This document shows, in pieces, positions 8,890 to 19,107 of a stretch of DNA of 64,000 nt. Source of the stretch: Evansella halocellulosilytica (GTDB taxonomy: Bacteria > Bacillota > Bacilli > Bacillales > Salisediminibacteriaceae); assembly GCF_002335745.1 (NCBI RefSeq), contig NZ_NIST01000001.1, forward strand, positions 1,460,039 to 1,524,038, written 5' to 3'. A program made the position numbers and the translations under genes. The notes under the pieces were generated by a model that worked only from the letters and a program-made list of their open reading frames with translations, searched no databases and had not been told where the DNA came from. Position 1 is the stretch's first letter. The number at the start of each line of letters is the position of its first letter.

Positions 8890-9070
8890 GAGGACATGAG
8901 ATCCGTTATGTAGAGGAAAAAACGTTATACGAAGGTGTTTGAGGACATCAGGTACGCTATTACTTGTAAATCATCAAAAATGAGGAGGAATATGCTAACA
9001 TAACGGTACTGGTGTCCGCGAACATGCTGAAAGCATCGTTTTTTGATAAAATAACGGAACGAGTGTCCCC
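8890..9070. repeat. four-unit dispersed repeat, cluster 1 (51-base spacing)
   Basis: Four related 20-base units: two in minus orientation (GAGGACATGAGATCCGTTAT at 8890; a variant at 8941) and two in plus orientation (ATAACGGTACTGGTGTCCGC at 9000; a variant at 9051). Members of each pair are exactly 51 bases apart, and the two pairs form one large inverted repeat. A like cluster lies at 13872-14050. Non-coding. Confidence 0.8.
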
Positions 9071-9123
9071 GTAGCGCTGCAGATCACAAATAGTCGTATT
9101 CATGATGACATAAATCACATACG

Positions 9124-9156
9124 AAAAAAGCCCCGGACTGTTTAAGGACCGGAGCT
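9124..9156 (-). terminator. rho-independent terminator of the amino-acid importer operon
   Basis: Read on the minus strand, AGCTCCGG pairs with CCGGGGCT and is followed by TTTTTT. It lies just past the permease stop codon. Confidence 0.85.
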
Positions 9157-9165
9157 GTTGCTAAG

Positions 9166-9849
9166 TTAAAAAGCATCGTATTTTTCAAAGCGTTTTTCTA
9201 AATAGTTTTGTAAGACGGTCATGACTGAGCAGACTGCCCAGTAAATGAGCGCGACTAAAATAAACATCGTCATGTAATCCATTTCGCGGCCAGCAACGAT
9301 CCGGGACATTTGAAAAATTTCCGGTACCGTAATCATCGCTGCGAGTGAAGAAGCCTTAATGAGATCAAGCATCACATTGGATAGCGGTGGAACAGCAATC
9401 CGAAACCCTTGCGGCAATATGACACGTCTCATCGTCATCCAATAAGATAATCCGAGAGAACGAGCAGCCTCCCATTGTCCTTTCGGAACCGCTGCGATCG
9501 CAGAACGATTAATTTCGGCCATGTATGCGGCACTGTTTAAACTAAAGCCGATAATGGCGGCGGTTACCGCATTAAATTCAATGCCAATATACGGGAAGCC
9601 GAAATAGAGTAAGAATAAGATAATGAGTATTGGGACTCCCCGCATAAAGGAGATGTACGTTCTTGCTGGCCAACGAAGCCACGTCCGAGAAGACGAACGG
9701 GCTAACGCTAAGAAAAGACTAATGAAGAGACCAATGGACATACTGACGAGAGAGATGAAGAGTGTATACCAAATGCCTTGCATGACATAGGGTAACGATT
9801 CGATCGCGAGCTGAGGATCAAAAATGTATTCCCATTGAATCTCACTCAT
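9166..9849 (-). CDS. tcyB: polar amino-acid (cystine-type) ABC transporter permease
   Basis: 227 aa, with the length and pattern of His/Glu/Gln/Arg/opine-type permeases: five hydrophobic segments, the leading GIWYTLFISLVSMSIGL motif and the cytoplasmic EAA loop EAARSLGLSYWMTMRRVILPQ that contacts the ATPase. ATG 9849 rather than 9855 fits the AAAGGAG site. The upstream neighbour encodes the binding lipoprotein. B. subtilis TcyB is the closest pattern I recall, but substrate specificity is inference. No ATPase gene is in the operon. Confidence 0.85.
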   Translation of the reverse strand: MSEIQWEYIFDPQLAIESLPYVMQGIWYTLFISLVSMSIGLFISLFLALARSSSRTWLRWPARTYISFMRGVPILIILFLLYFGFPYIGIEFNAVTAAIIGFSLNSAAYMAEINRSAIAAVPKGQWEAARSLGLSYWMTMRRVILPQGFRIAVPPLSNVMLDLIKASSLAAMITVPEIFQMSRIVAGREMDYMTMFILVALIYWAVCSVMTVLQNYLEKRFEKYDAF

Positions 9850-9861
9850 GTTCATTCTCCT

Positions 9862-10722
9862 TTACTTTTCATCTGCGAAATCGATGTCAGGCTCCACTGA
9901 AACGTCCTGGCCACCGAAAAACTGTTCAGAAAGCTCCTGAATTGTACCATCTTCAAGCATTTCGTTAATAACCCGATTTAAGTTTTCCTGAAGTTCAGTT
10001 GAATCTTTTTTCATGATCATCGCCTGATTGTTTGGATGATAAAACAGGTCAGGGTGGATAACAACATCAATTTCAGGTAAAGCTTCGATTGCTAATGATT
10101 GTAAGTAATAGTCATTCATTACGACATCAAGACGACCGTTTTCAATATCGCGCAAGTATGTGTCATTTGTGACGTTCTCGTACGTGACTCCTTCAGCGCC
10201 ATATTCTTCAGCAATTTGCATATAGATCGTCGTTGCAGCGCCACCGTGACGTTTTCCTTCAAGGTCTTCTAACGTTTCAATGCCAGAATGGTCATCAGGG
10301 CGAACGATCATCGCACCGTAAGAAAATTTATACGGATCTGAAAATAAGAAGTCTTCTTCACGACGTTCATTAATGTCGATATCATTTACAGCTAAGTCAA
10401 CTTGACCGCTGTTAATCGACGTAAGCATACCGTCAAAGCCCATCTCTGTAAATTCAACTTCAAGGTCAAGGCGCTCCGCTGCTTCGCGAGCAATTTCAAC
10501 TTCAAATCCAGTTAATTCATCCGTTTCATCTGAATGATAGGATGTTGGGTAAAGAGTGCCGGAAGTCGCAACTGTTAAAACGCCCTCTTCTTGTATTTCA
10601 TCCCATTGGGAAGAGCCAGCTTCATCATTGCTGCCTCCGTCACCACATGCAGCTAGTATCATCGATACCGGTAAAATAGCCAATATGGACATTTTACGGA
10701 TTTTTTCTCGTAACATTTGCAT
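9862..10722 (-). CDS. tcyA: amino-acid ABC transporter substrate-binding lipoprotein
   Basis: 286 aa. Basic N-terminus, hydrophobic stretch and lipobox LAACG (Cys about residue 26), so a membrane-anchored lipoprotein. The mature part is a family 3 solute-binding protein: GVLTVATSG at the start, LTGFEVEIAREAAERLDLEVEF, VDLAVNDIDINERRE and a C-terminal FFGG. The highly acidic composition (many D and E) fits an extracytoplasmic protein of an alkaliphile or halophile. ATG 10722 has AGGAGGAAAAAG; the longer frame to 10797 has no site. TcyA-like by pattern; cystine as the ligand is inferred. Confidence 0.85.
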   Translation of the reverse strand: MQMLREKIRKMSILAILPVSMILAACGDGGSNDEAGSSQWDEIQEEGVLTVATSGTLYPTSYHSDETDELTGFEVEIAREAAERLDLEVEFTEMGFDGMLTSINSGQVDLAVNDIDINERREEDFLFSDPYKFSYGAMIVRPDDHSGIETLEDLEGKRHGGAATTIYMQIAEEYGAEGVTYENVTNDTYLRDIENGRLDVVMNDYYLQSLAIEALPEIDVVIHPDLFYHPNNQAMIMKKDSTELQENLNRVINEMLEDGTIQELSEQFFGGQDVSVEPDIDFADEK

Positions 10723-10999
10723 CTTTTTCCTCCTAGTTAAAAGTATCATTAGTGCATTAAAAACATAGCACGTAAAGGCTGACAATGGCAACGGCAATAC
10801 TCACGAAAAGAATAAGTAAAAATCTTTCGTCAATTTGAGGGTGCTAATCATTTTTCAAGAAAGTATATGTTAATGGTAAGATGAACATAAGTGAATCATG
10901 TGCACGTTAGAAAACGAAGCAATATAATAGATTTATTCAATTGGAGATAATTAAGAACCTGGAACGACAGGAAACGATACATGTAAGTAGGTGAGCGAA

Positions 11000-11716
11000 A
11001 TGGAAGAAGACGTTCGGATTTTGATCGTAGAAGATGAAGAACAAATTGCCCGTGTGATCAAGCTTGAGCTTGAGTACGAAGGGTATCAAACCGAGATGAT
11101 TTATGATGGAAGTGAAGCTTGGCATCAAATACAAAGTCATCCTCAAAAGTGGAATTTAGTGTTGCTTGATGTGATGCTTCCGAGCTTGAGCGGGATGGAA
11201 ATACTGAGAAGAATGAGAAAAGAAGGCATTGGCACACCTGTCATGATGCTGACGGCTCGGGATGCGATTGTCGATAAAGTGACAGGTCTTGATCAAGGAG
11301 CAGATGATTATGTCACGAAGCCTTTTGAAATCGAAGAATTATTAGCGAGAATTCGGGTACACCTTCGGAAAAATGGTGCAAGCTCTTCTGGGGATGGGCT
11401 CGATATGAATGAGACATTATCATTTGTTGATCTAAAAGTGAATATTTATTCTCGAGAAGTGACACGTGGCGGCACGATCATTGACTTAACTCCTAGAGAG
11501 TTTGATTTATTAGTCTATTTAATGAAAAACTTGAATCACGTCCTTTCTAGAGAACAAATTTTGGAACATGTTTGGGGTTTTGATTATTTTGGTGATACGA
11601 ATGTTGTCGATGTATACATTCGTTATTTACGACAAAAAGTAGATCGTCCTTTTGAAACACCACTGATTCAAACTGTACGTGGGGTTGGCTATGTTATGAA
11701 GGAGTCGTCGGGATGA
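11000..11716 (+). CDS. ykoG: OmpR/PhoB-family response regulator, YkoG-like
   Basis: 238 aa. Receiver domain with acidic pair EDEE, phospho-acceptor D in LVLLDVMLPS, the TAR switch residue and K in YVTKPFE. The C-terminal winged helix runs from DLTPREFDLLVYL to RGVGYVMKE. ATG 11000 has AGGTGA at good distance; an upstream GTG (10991) is less likely. Its stop overlaps the kinase start (ATGA). With the PepSY protein downstream this is the ykoG-ykoH-ykoI arrangement of B. subtilis. Confidence 0.9.
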   Translation: MEEDVRILIVEDEEQIARVIKLELEYEGYQTEMIYDGSEAWHQIQSHPQKWNLVLLDVMLPSLSGMEILRRMRKEGIGTPVMMLTARDAIVDKVTGLDQGADDYVTKPFEIEELLARIRVHLRKNGASSSGDGLDMNETLSFVDLKVNIYSREVTRGGTIIDLTPREFDLLVYLMKNLNHVLSREQILEHVWGFDYFGDTNVVDVYIRYLRQKVDRPFETPLIQTVRGVGYVMKESSG

Positions 11717-13083
11717 AGATCTCACAAAGAATTACGCTTTTTTCAACGATCATGCTGCTGATTCTATTACTCGTAGTGAATACGAGCATTTATTTTTTGT
11801 TTCAGCATTATACGGTCAATGCAGAAATGGACCGTGCTCAAGAGCAGTCAAGAACGATTGTCGAGGCACTTCAACCGACGTCTGCTGACTGGGCACCTGC
11901 TGAATATGTAAGAGCCTATGTTTCTGGTGAAGGGATGGTCCGGATCGTGACGGAAAATAATGAAGTCGCGATGTCTGTATCATCGAAAAATCCTCGATTA
12001 AATGAATTAGAATGGCAGTTTTCCACGATGGAAATGTCCGATCGAGTAACGTTTAACGGGACGTCATACGTCGTGGCACGAACACCAGTCATTTGGGAAA
12101 ACGGAGATGTTGCAACACTTGAAGTGTATGAACCGATGACAATGCTAGAAGAGACATCAGCGAGGTTAAGAGTTATTTTATTGCTCGCTTCTCTGCTCAT
12201 CCTCATTCCTTCCTTTTTTGCAGGCAGGTCATTAAGCCGGTTTATCCTTCATCCAATCCAGTCTCTCGTTCGAACGATGAATCAAATTCGTGAAGAAAAG
12301 ACGTTCAAAAAAATTGATGTCGACGAAAAATCAACGGATGAATTGTCAGAAATGGGTCAAACATTCAATCACATGATTGATTTGTTAAAAGAAAATTATG
12401 AGAAGCAGCAGCAGTTTGTGTCTGATGCTTCACACGAATTAAGAACACCGTTAACAGTCATAAACAGCTATGCTCAATTGTTAAAAAGAAGAGGGCACGA
12501 TAACCCGGAAGTGTTTGAAGAGGCTGTACATGCGATTACGTCTGAATCGAAACGAATGAAAGAGATGACGAATCAAATGCTTGCCTTAGCGCAAGGTGAC
12601 GAAACGACAATGATGGAGCTCGAATATGTTAATGTGAAAAATGTGTTATTTGAAACGGCGAAACAAATGAAAGTTGCATATGGGCGTGACATCCATCTTC
12701 AAACGGGAGGCACTGGTGATTTTTCGATTCTTGGTAATGAAATGCAATTAAAACAGCTAGCTTATATTTTAATCGAAAATGGCTTAAAGTATAGCGAACG
12801 AGAATTGGATATCGATGTTACCCATGTACAAAACGTGTTAAGAGTCCGAATCCAAGATTACGGTATCGAAATGGCGAAAGACGACATTCCTCACGTTTTT
12901 GACCGTTTCTATCGAGTTGATAAAGCGCGAAGTCGGAAAACTGGCGGGAGCGGGTTAGGCCTTTCGATTGCGAAGAAAATCGTCAAAGCTCATCAAGGCA
13001 CGATTCGAATAGAAAGTGAAGAAGGGAAAGGAACAACGTTTATCCTTGAATTTCCGGTGTTAACATCGAGAGGTGAGGCATGA
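11713..13083 (+). CDS. ykoH: sensor histidine kinase, YkoH-like
   Basis: 456 aa. Helix 1 (about 9-30), an extracytoplasmic domain of about 120 residues, helix 2 (about 150-172), HAMP, H box SDASHELRTPLTV with the phosphorylated His, and an N box in YILIENGLKYSE. The G1 box reads DYGIEM, unlike the usual DxGxGI, whereas G2 is standard (GGSGLGLSIAKKIV). It probably phosphorylates the response regulator before it in response to an envelope signal. The ends overlap both neighbours by 4 bases, indicating translational coupling. Confidence 0.92.
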   Translation: MKISQRITLFSTIMLLILLLVVNTSIYFLFQHYTVNAEMDRAQEQSRTIVEALQPTSADWAPAEYVRAYVSGEGMVRIVTENNEVAMSVSSKNPRLNELEWQFSTMEMSDRVTFNGTSYVVARTPVIWENGDVATLEVYEPMTMLEETSARLRVILLLASLLILIPSFFAGRSLSRFILHPIQSLVRTMNQIREEKTFKKIDVDEKSTDELSEMGQTFNHMIDLLKENYEKQQQFVSDASHELRTPLTVINSYAQLLKRRGHDNPEVFEEAVHAITSESKRMKEMTNQMLALAQGDETTMMELEYVNVKNVLFETAKQMKVAYGRDIHLQTGGTGDFSILGNEMQLKQLAYILIENGLKYSERELDIDVTHVQNVLRVRIQDYGIEMAKDDIPHVFDRFYRVDKARSRKTGGSGLGLSIAKKIVKAHQGTIRIESEEGKGTTFILEFPVLTSRGEA

Positions 13084-13793
13084 TGAATAAAAAAACAATT
13101 GTAATGATGATTAGCGGATGTTTACTCCTTTCGCTTGTTCTGATCTTTACATTTATCACTGATACGGAAGCAGCTCTGTCTGAAGCAGATGTTCAATCGA
13201 TTTTAGAAGATCGTTATCGAGGTGAAGCAAAAGCAATTGCTCATAGCGGGTCATTATATGAAGTCGAGTTCCATTCTCCCTTCGGGCAATACTTGATTGA
13301 GGTCGATCAAAATGATGGCACAATCGTATCCTTTACACAGACGTCACAACAATCTGATTATGATGGATGGGAAGAAGGGCGAGATGGAGAAACACTTTCA
13401 GTAAATGAGATTAGGGATATCACTCGGCAAACGTTATCAGAGGATGTAGAAATACAGGAAGCGACATTACATGATGAGGCAGACAATCCGTTTTATCGTG
13501 TGAAAGTGGTGACGTCCGAAGGGGACGGATCGTTAGAAATTGATGCACGAACCGGAGAAGTTCTGTTATACACCGTTGAAGAAGAGGCTCCTCCTGAACC
13601 GATTTCAGAACAAGAGGCGATTAATATTGCTCTTTCTGAACATACTGGTGAAATTGATGACATTGATCTAGAAGAACAGGACGGGCGTCTCGTTTATGAA
13701 ATCGAAGTTGAAAATGATGACACAGGCATTGATGCAGATATTATTATCGATGCGTATACAGGTGAAGTGTTGTCTGTCGAATATGATGATTAA
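13080..13793 (+). CDS. ykoI: membrane-anchored PepSY domain protein, YkoI-like
   Basis: 237 aa. One N-terminal helix (about 6-25) places the rest outside the cell. Three PepSY-like units follow, the last being the clearest (SEQEAINIALSEH ... YEIEVEN ... IDAYTGEVLSVEYDD). PepSY domains are often protease inhibitors or envelope regulators. It is translationally coupled to the kinase, so it may modulate or be controlled by it. Strongly acidic. Function beyond this is inference. Confidence 0.8.
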   Translation: MMNKKTIVMMISGCLLLSLVLIFTFITDTEAALSEADVQSILEDRYRGEAKAIAHSGSLYEVEFHSPFGQYLIEVDQNDGTIVSFTQTSQQSDYDGWEEGRDGETLSVNEIRDITRQTLSEDVEIQEATLHDEADNPFYRVKVVTSEGDGSLEIDARTGEVLLYTVEEEAPPEPISEQEAINIALSEHTGEIDDIDLEEQDGRLVYEIEVENDDTGIDADIIIDAYTGEVLSVEYDD

Positions 13794-13871
13794 AGTGACA
13801 AAAGAATGAACAGGAGCGAATGATACGAGAATGAGCCTAATTGTAGCTTGACCACACAAGTCCCGATTCTA

Positions 13872-14050
13872 GCTGGACATTCGTTCGTTAAACGGCGATA
13901 ATTGCTCGAATTTATTCGTTTACGGACAGGGAGTACTCTATTGATTATTAGAGAGCGACAATAGAGTGATTTCGTGTAAATAAAGGAACCGGTATCCGCG
14001 AACCTTTGTAAAAGGTTAATTTTTGAGTAAATAACGGATTCAATGTCCGC
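13872..14050. repeat. four-unit dispersed repeat, cluster 2
   Basis: Two decayed minus-orientation units (GGACAT at 13875, GGACAG at 13924) and two plus-orientation units (13980-13999 and 14031-14050, exactly 51 apart, each AWAANGGANNNNRTWTCCGC-like). Layout and length match the cluster at 8890-9070. It lies between the ykoI-like gene and its terminator. Confidence 0.75.
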
Positions 14051-14073
14051 ACACAAAAAAGAGATGTACGATA

Positions 14074-14101
14074 GGCGCTTGGGAGATCCAAGCGCTTTTT
14101 A
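14074..14101 (+). terminator. rho-independent terminator
   Basis: GCGCTTGG and CCAAGCGC form a perfect stem over a short loop and TTTTT follows. It is about 280 bases after the ykoI-like stop, with the repeat cluster in between. Confidence 0.85.
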
Positions 14102-14280
14102 TGTACGGAACGGTGCTGCTATGCAGATTCCCCTCTTTTTATATAAAATGGCGGATCCAATCTACGCCGTATATGAATAAGGTTTCTTGTTTTCTCATCA
14201 AATTCTCATTTTTCTTTAAAGGTCCTTTAAGATTTCTTGTTTATACTCATCAGTGAACAGAAAAAAGGAGGACATTTAAC

Positions 14281-15123
14281 ATGAAAAAATTAACGATGAT
14301 TTTAACGGCAGCATTTGTCATAGGAGGAACGTCAGCGATGACGCTTGCATCAAACGATACAAGTGATGATGTTAAATCAGCACAATTAAACCCAGTTACT
14401 GAAGAGGAATATGAGTCTGCACCTTCACATTCAGAAGAAGGTTCCTCATCGAACGATGGAAAAATATCATCTGAAGAAGCAGTCGAAATTGCTAAAGGCG
14501 TGTTAGACGGAAAGTTGGATGAAGTTGAACTCGATACAGAAGATGGAATGCTCGTTTATGAAGTAGAGATTAAATACAATGGTGACGATTACGACTTTAT
14601 CATTGATGCTCACTCTGGAGAGATCATTGAAATTGATGATGATTTACTGAAGACCCCTTTAAGAGATGAAATGAACGTTTCTGTCGAGCAAGCGAAAGAG
14701 ATTGCTTTAGAGACAGTGCCGGAAGGGAAAATTAAAGAAGTTGAGTTAGAGAGGAAACGTGGCAGCTACGTTTATGAGATTGAAATGAAATATCGCGGTG
14801 ATGATGGGGATATTTACATTGATGCAACTACAGGAGACATGCTCAAAATCGAAGATGATTTATTAAAGAAGCTAGATAAGGAACAACGTTCGTCTGCTGA
14901 AGGAAACAAAGCGAAAACAGAAAAATCAAGTAAGGATGAAAGAATTTCTCGTGAAGAAGCGGGTGAAATTGCTTTAAACTACATCGGTGAAGGGTATATC
15001 GATGAAATAGAACTTGAAAAAGAAAAAGGTCATCTCGTTTACGAAGTAGAAATTGAATATAGCGATGATGATGTTGATGTTTACGTTGATGCGTACACAG
15101 GTGAAGTCGTTTACGTAGATTAA
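14281..15123 (+). CDS. secreted protein with three PepSY domains
   Basis: 280 aa. Sec signal peptide (MKKLTMILTAAFVIGG..., cleavage near ALASND). Then three PepSY repeats (about 61-117, 134-190, 222-280), each with the order S-x-E-E-A-x-E-I-A, V-Y-E-x-E, and D-A-x-(S/T)-G-(E/D). Very rich in Asp and Glu. It sits next to the YkoGHI-like system and may be its target. An AAAAAGGAGGAC ribosome site is clear. A long perfect hairpin follows. PepSY repeat count is the notable feature; partner unknown. Confidence 0.85.
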   Translation: MKKLTMILTAAFVIGGTSAMTLASNDTSDDVKSAQLNPVTEEEYESAPSHSEEGSSSNDGKISSEEAVEIAKGVLDGKLDEVELDTEDGMLVYEVEIKYNGDDYDFIIDAHSGEIIEIDDDLLKTPLRDEMNVSVEQAKEIALETVPEGKIKEVELERKRGSYVYEIEMKYRGDDGDIYIDATTGDMLKIEDDLLKKLDKEQRSSAEGNKAKTEKSSKDERISREEAGEIALNYIGEGYIDEIELEKEKGHLVYEVEIEYSDDDVDVYVDAYTGEVVYVD

Positions 15124-15146
15124 TATAGAAAATGTAAAAAAATAAC

Positions 15147-15190
15147 AAGTGCCAGGCACCTGGAAATGACTTTCCAGGTGCCTGGCACTT
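15147..15190. terminator. perfect 20-base-stem bidirectional terminator
   Basis: AAGTGCCAGGCACCTGGAAA is followed by the 4-base loop TGAC and its exact complement, with T-rich sequence on one side and A-rich on the other. It separates the convergent PepSY and ydiK genes. Stems built around GTGCCAGGCAC recur in Bacillaceae genomes. Confidence 0.9.
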
Positions 15191-15200
15191 TTGTTGTTTC

Positions 15201-15401
15201 TTATTTCTTTTGTTCTCCTTGTTTTTTCGCTCTTCCGAAATGGCGAAAAGCTAGCATGTAATCGACGGCTGCTACAGCCATAAAAAGAATCGTAAAAATG
15301 TCCCATCCTTCAGTCCGATTATTTTGATTAATCGCGAAAAAGACAAAAAACGAGGCCATGATAAAATAAAAATATCCTAAAAACTTCGGATTTCTACTCA
15401 T
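15201..15401 (-). CDS. ydiK: YdiK family small membrane protein (DUF4305)
   Basis: 66 aa with two hydrophobic segments (FLGYFYFIMASFFVFFAI and IFTILFMAVAAVDYMLAF) and a basic tail. Its size, topology and position before ydiL-groES match YdiK of B. subtilis. GGAGGATTCTTTTA precedes the ATG; the TAATG overlap with ydiL couples their translation. No biochemical role is established. Confidence 0.85.
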   Translation of the reverse strand: MSRNPKFLGYFYFIMASFFVFFAINQNNRTEGWDIFTILFMAVAAVDYMLAFRHFGRAKKQGEQKK

Positions 15402-16123
15402 TAAAAGAATCCTCCAATAATCATTTGCAGTTGCTCATATTCCTCAATGAAGCGCTGGATCTGCTCTCCGAAGACAACTTGTATGAGCATAACGAAAGAG
15501 TTAATACCTACGTGAGCCATAATTGGTACGATGATTCGCTTCGTTTTTGCATATAAGTACGCAAATACGATCCCCATTGCTAAGTAGACGAGTAAATGCT
15601 CGAAATCCCAATGAACAACAGCAAAGATAAACCCACTAAGTAATGCAGAAATCCAAAAGCCGAATCGCTTGAACAAGCTTCCGAATATAACCATACGGAA
15701 GACGATTTCTTCCATGACAGGAACGAACACAGCCACAACGATAATTAACCAAGGAACCGCGTTTGCCCAGTCAACAATGACTTGCGTATTTTCAGAGCCC
15801 GGATCAATATCGAAGACGAGCATCTCAATTAATGCGGCTACGTATTGAGCAGCAAAAGCCATAAAAATACCGAGGATCGACCATAAAATCGTCGTACCAA
15901 CGTCAGCACGATCTCTCATAAAATGTTCATCAGGCTTCGCTTTTAAAGTTAGTAATACGATGATAAGAAATCCAATTGAGAACGTAATTAATATAGACAT
16001 ACCGAGCAGTTCTTCTTCTGTTCCGGAAAATCCAGAGCTAATTAATAGCGGTAATGTCACAACAGAAGTTGCAACCTGCATGATGATGAACGCCAAAAGT
16101 ATCAGCCAATATCGTTTTGTCAA
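15401..16123 (-). CDS. ydiL: CPBP intramembrane metalloprotease family protein, YdiL-like
   Basis: 240 aa with about seven membrane segments. Abi/CPBP motifs are present: EEIVFRMVIFGSLFKRF (EExxxR), F-x-x-x-H in FIFAVVHWDFEH, and HVGINSFVM. These carry the glutamates and histidines of the presumed metal site. The start is TTG 16123, with AAAGGAG 9 bases upstream. Located just upstream of groES in opposite orientation, as in B. subtilis. The substrate is unknown. Confidence 0.88.
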   Translation of the reverse strand: MTKRYWLILLAFIIMQVATSVVTLPLLISSGFSGTEEELLGMSILITFSIGFLIIVLLTLKAKPDEHFMRDRADVGTTILWSILGIFMAFAAQYVAALIEMLVFDIDPGSENTQVIVDWANAVPWLIIVVAVFVPVMEEIVFRMVIFGSLFKRFGFWISALLSGFIFAVVHWDFEHLLVYLAMGIVFAYLYAKTKRIIVPIMAHVGINSFVMLIQVVFGEQIQRFIEEYEQLQMIIGGFF

Positions 16124-16595
16124 CGCGCATATCTCCTTTTTACAATAAAATGTTTCGTATATAGCAGTATGAAAAACGCCTTTAAGTTTAGTGAACCTTA
16201 CGACACTTCACCAATTTATATGTGTAAAATATGGAGAAGTATGTATTCCAGTTCGAAACGAACAAAGTTATGACGCTTTCATCACAACTGTTTCTTATTG
16301 TACCATAAGAAAGAACGAAAGTAAGAATAGAAGGCCTCTCCGGTTAAATGAAAATTGATATGCTATTCGATATGTCTGTTCGAAATCAGAATGTATAATA
16401 TTACCTGTAATGGTTGATAGTAGAAGGTGGATTGTCGTCGTTTTATATGATCTCTTATAAAAAGGCTTGGCGAACCCCGCTAAAATGACCAATCCTGACC
16501 TTTTCCTTGAACGCGTTTTCATTGTAAAAATACCTTTGCTACGCTGTTGAAAAATTTTGTCGTTTTTTTTGAATGACTTTTTCTATGCAAAAGGG

Positions 16596-16624
16596 TTGCA
16601 AAAGGAAGTATGTTTGATTATTAT
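16596..16624 (+). promoter_or_regulatory. groESL sigma-A promoter
   Basis: Possible -35 TTGCAA (16596-16601) and -10 TATTAT (16619-16624), 17 bases apart, directly upstream of the CIRCE element. TATAAT at 16622-16627 is an alternative -10 with a 20-base spacer. Confidence 0.55.
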
Positions 16625-16634
16625 AATAATTGTG

Positions 16635-16661
16635 TTAGCACTCATCATGAACGAGTGCTAA
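16635..16661 (+). promoter_or_regulatory. CIRCE operator (HrcA binding site)
   Basis: TTAGCACTC (16635-16643), 9 bases, GAGTGCTAA (16653-16661): an exact match to the CIRCE consensus. HrcA binding here represses groESL and heat relieves it, as known in Bacillus. Confidence 0.97.
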
Positions 16662-16771
16662 TAATCAACCAAATTAAAAAGGCGCAGATCAGCTGTCATC
16701 GCATTTTGTATCGTTTGCAAAATGAAACTGAGCTGAGATGTCGCAATAAAAATTAAAGGAGGGTGTTTTCC

Positions 16772-17056
16772 TTGTTAAAACCATTAGGTGATCGTTTAGT
16801 CATTGAGTTGGTCGAGCAAGAAGAAAAAACGGCAAGCGGAATTGTTCTTCCAGATTCTGCGAAGGAAAAGCCGCAAGAAGGAAAGGTGGTTGCAGTTGGT
16901 ACTGGACGCGTAACTGAAAACGGTGAACGTGTAGCACCAGAAGTGAAAGATGGCGATGCTGTTATCTTTTCAAAGTATGCAGGCACAGAAGTGAAGTATG
17001 AAGGCAAGGAATATTTAATCCTTCGTGAAAGCGACGTATTAGCTGTTATCGGCTAA
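16772..17056 (+). CDS. groES: co-chaperonin GroES
   Basis: 94 aa, the length of B. subtilis Gro[29 protein letters not shown] includes the mobile loop that contacts GroEL. TTG 16772 is the likely start, with AAAGGAGGG 8 bases upstream; a GTG at 16763 would add three residues inside that spacing. CIRCE controls the operon. groEL follows after 71 bases. Confidence 0.97.
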   Translation: MLKPLGDRLVIELVEQEEKTASGIVLPDSAKEKPQEGKVVAVGTGRVTENGERVAPEVKDGDAVIFSKYAGTEVKYEGKEYLILRESDVLAVIG

Positions 17057-17112
17057 TCTTTGGCAGTTGCCTGACTTTTCAACAACCATAAAAGAAACTA
17101 CATATAAAATAG

Positions 17113-18773
<1,661 letters not shown>

Positions 18774-18774
18774 T

Positions 18775-18823
18775 AGGTGTAAAAACCTTGTTATATCAAT
18801 GCTTATAAGCCTTTACACCTTTT
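18775..18823 (+). terminator. groESL terminator
   Basis: AGGTGTAAA (18775-18783) pairs with TTTACACCT (18812-18820) and T residues follow. It begins 3 bases after the groEL stop codon. Confidence 0.75.
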
Positions 18824-18826
18824 ATG

Positions 18827-18845
18827 GTGTCCGTAAAAGTGACCG
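18827..18845 (+). other. arm-type direct repeats, left end of element 1
   Basis: GTGTCCG (18827-18833) and GTGACCG (18839-18845), 12 bases apart. The same pair occurs at 50022-50039 near the other end of element 1, and as TTGTCCG twice at 57298-57316. Interpreted as integrase or excisionase arm sites because of their fixed distance (54 bases) from the core. Confidence 0.6.
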
Positions 18846-18872
18846 ATCTATAATTTTTAGTATTTTCATGAG

Positions 18873-18905
18873 CTTCCTACAATTATTTTGTAGGGGGCTT
18901 TTTAT
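18873..18905 (+). terminator. hairpin terminator inside the left end of element 1
   Basis: CCTACAA and TTGTAGG form a stem over TTATT, with GGGGCTTTTT after it. No gene lies immediately before it on this strand. In elements 2 and 3 a terminator sits at the same place relative to the core. Confidence 0.6.
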
Positions 18906-19107
18906 GTTTTATTTATTATCCAATTATTTGAAATGACTTAATGCTTAGTTTCCAAATATGTTAAAATGAAATTGAATGTTTTGGAAAATAATCGAAATAC
19001 ATAAAAATGTTCTACACTAATTACTACAAGTTAAAAATAATTAGCAAATATCCTTTTGTAATGAGAAATATACTTTTTTGTTGTTGTCTTGGAAAGGTGG
19101 ATAAGTG

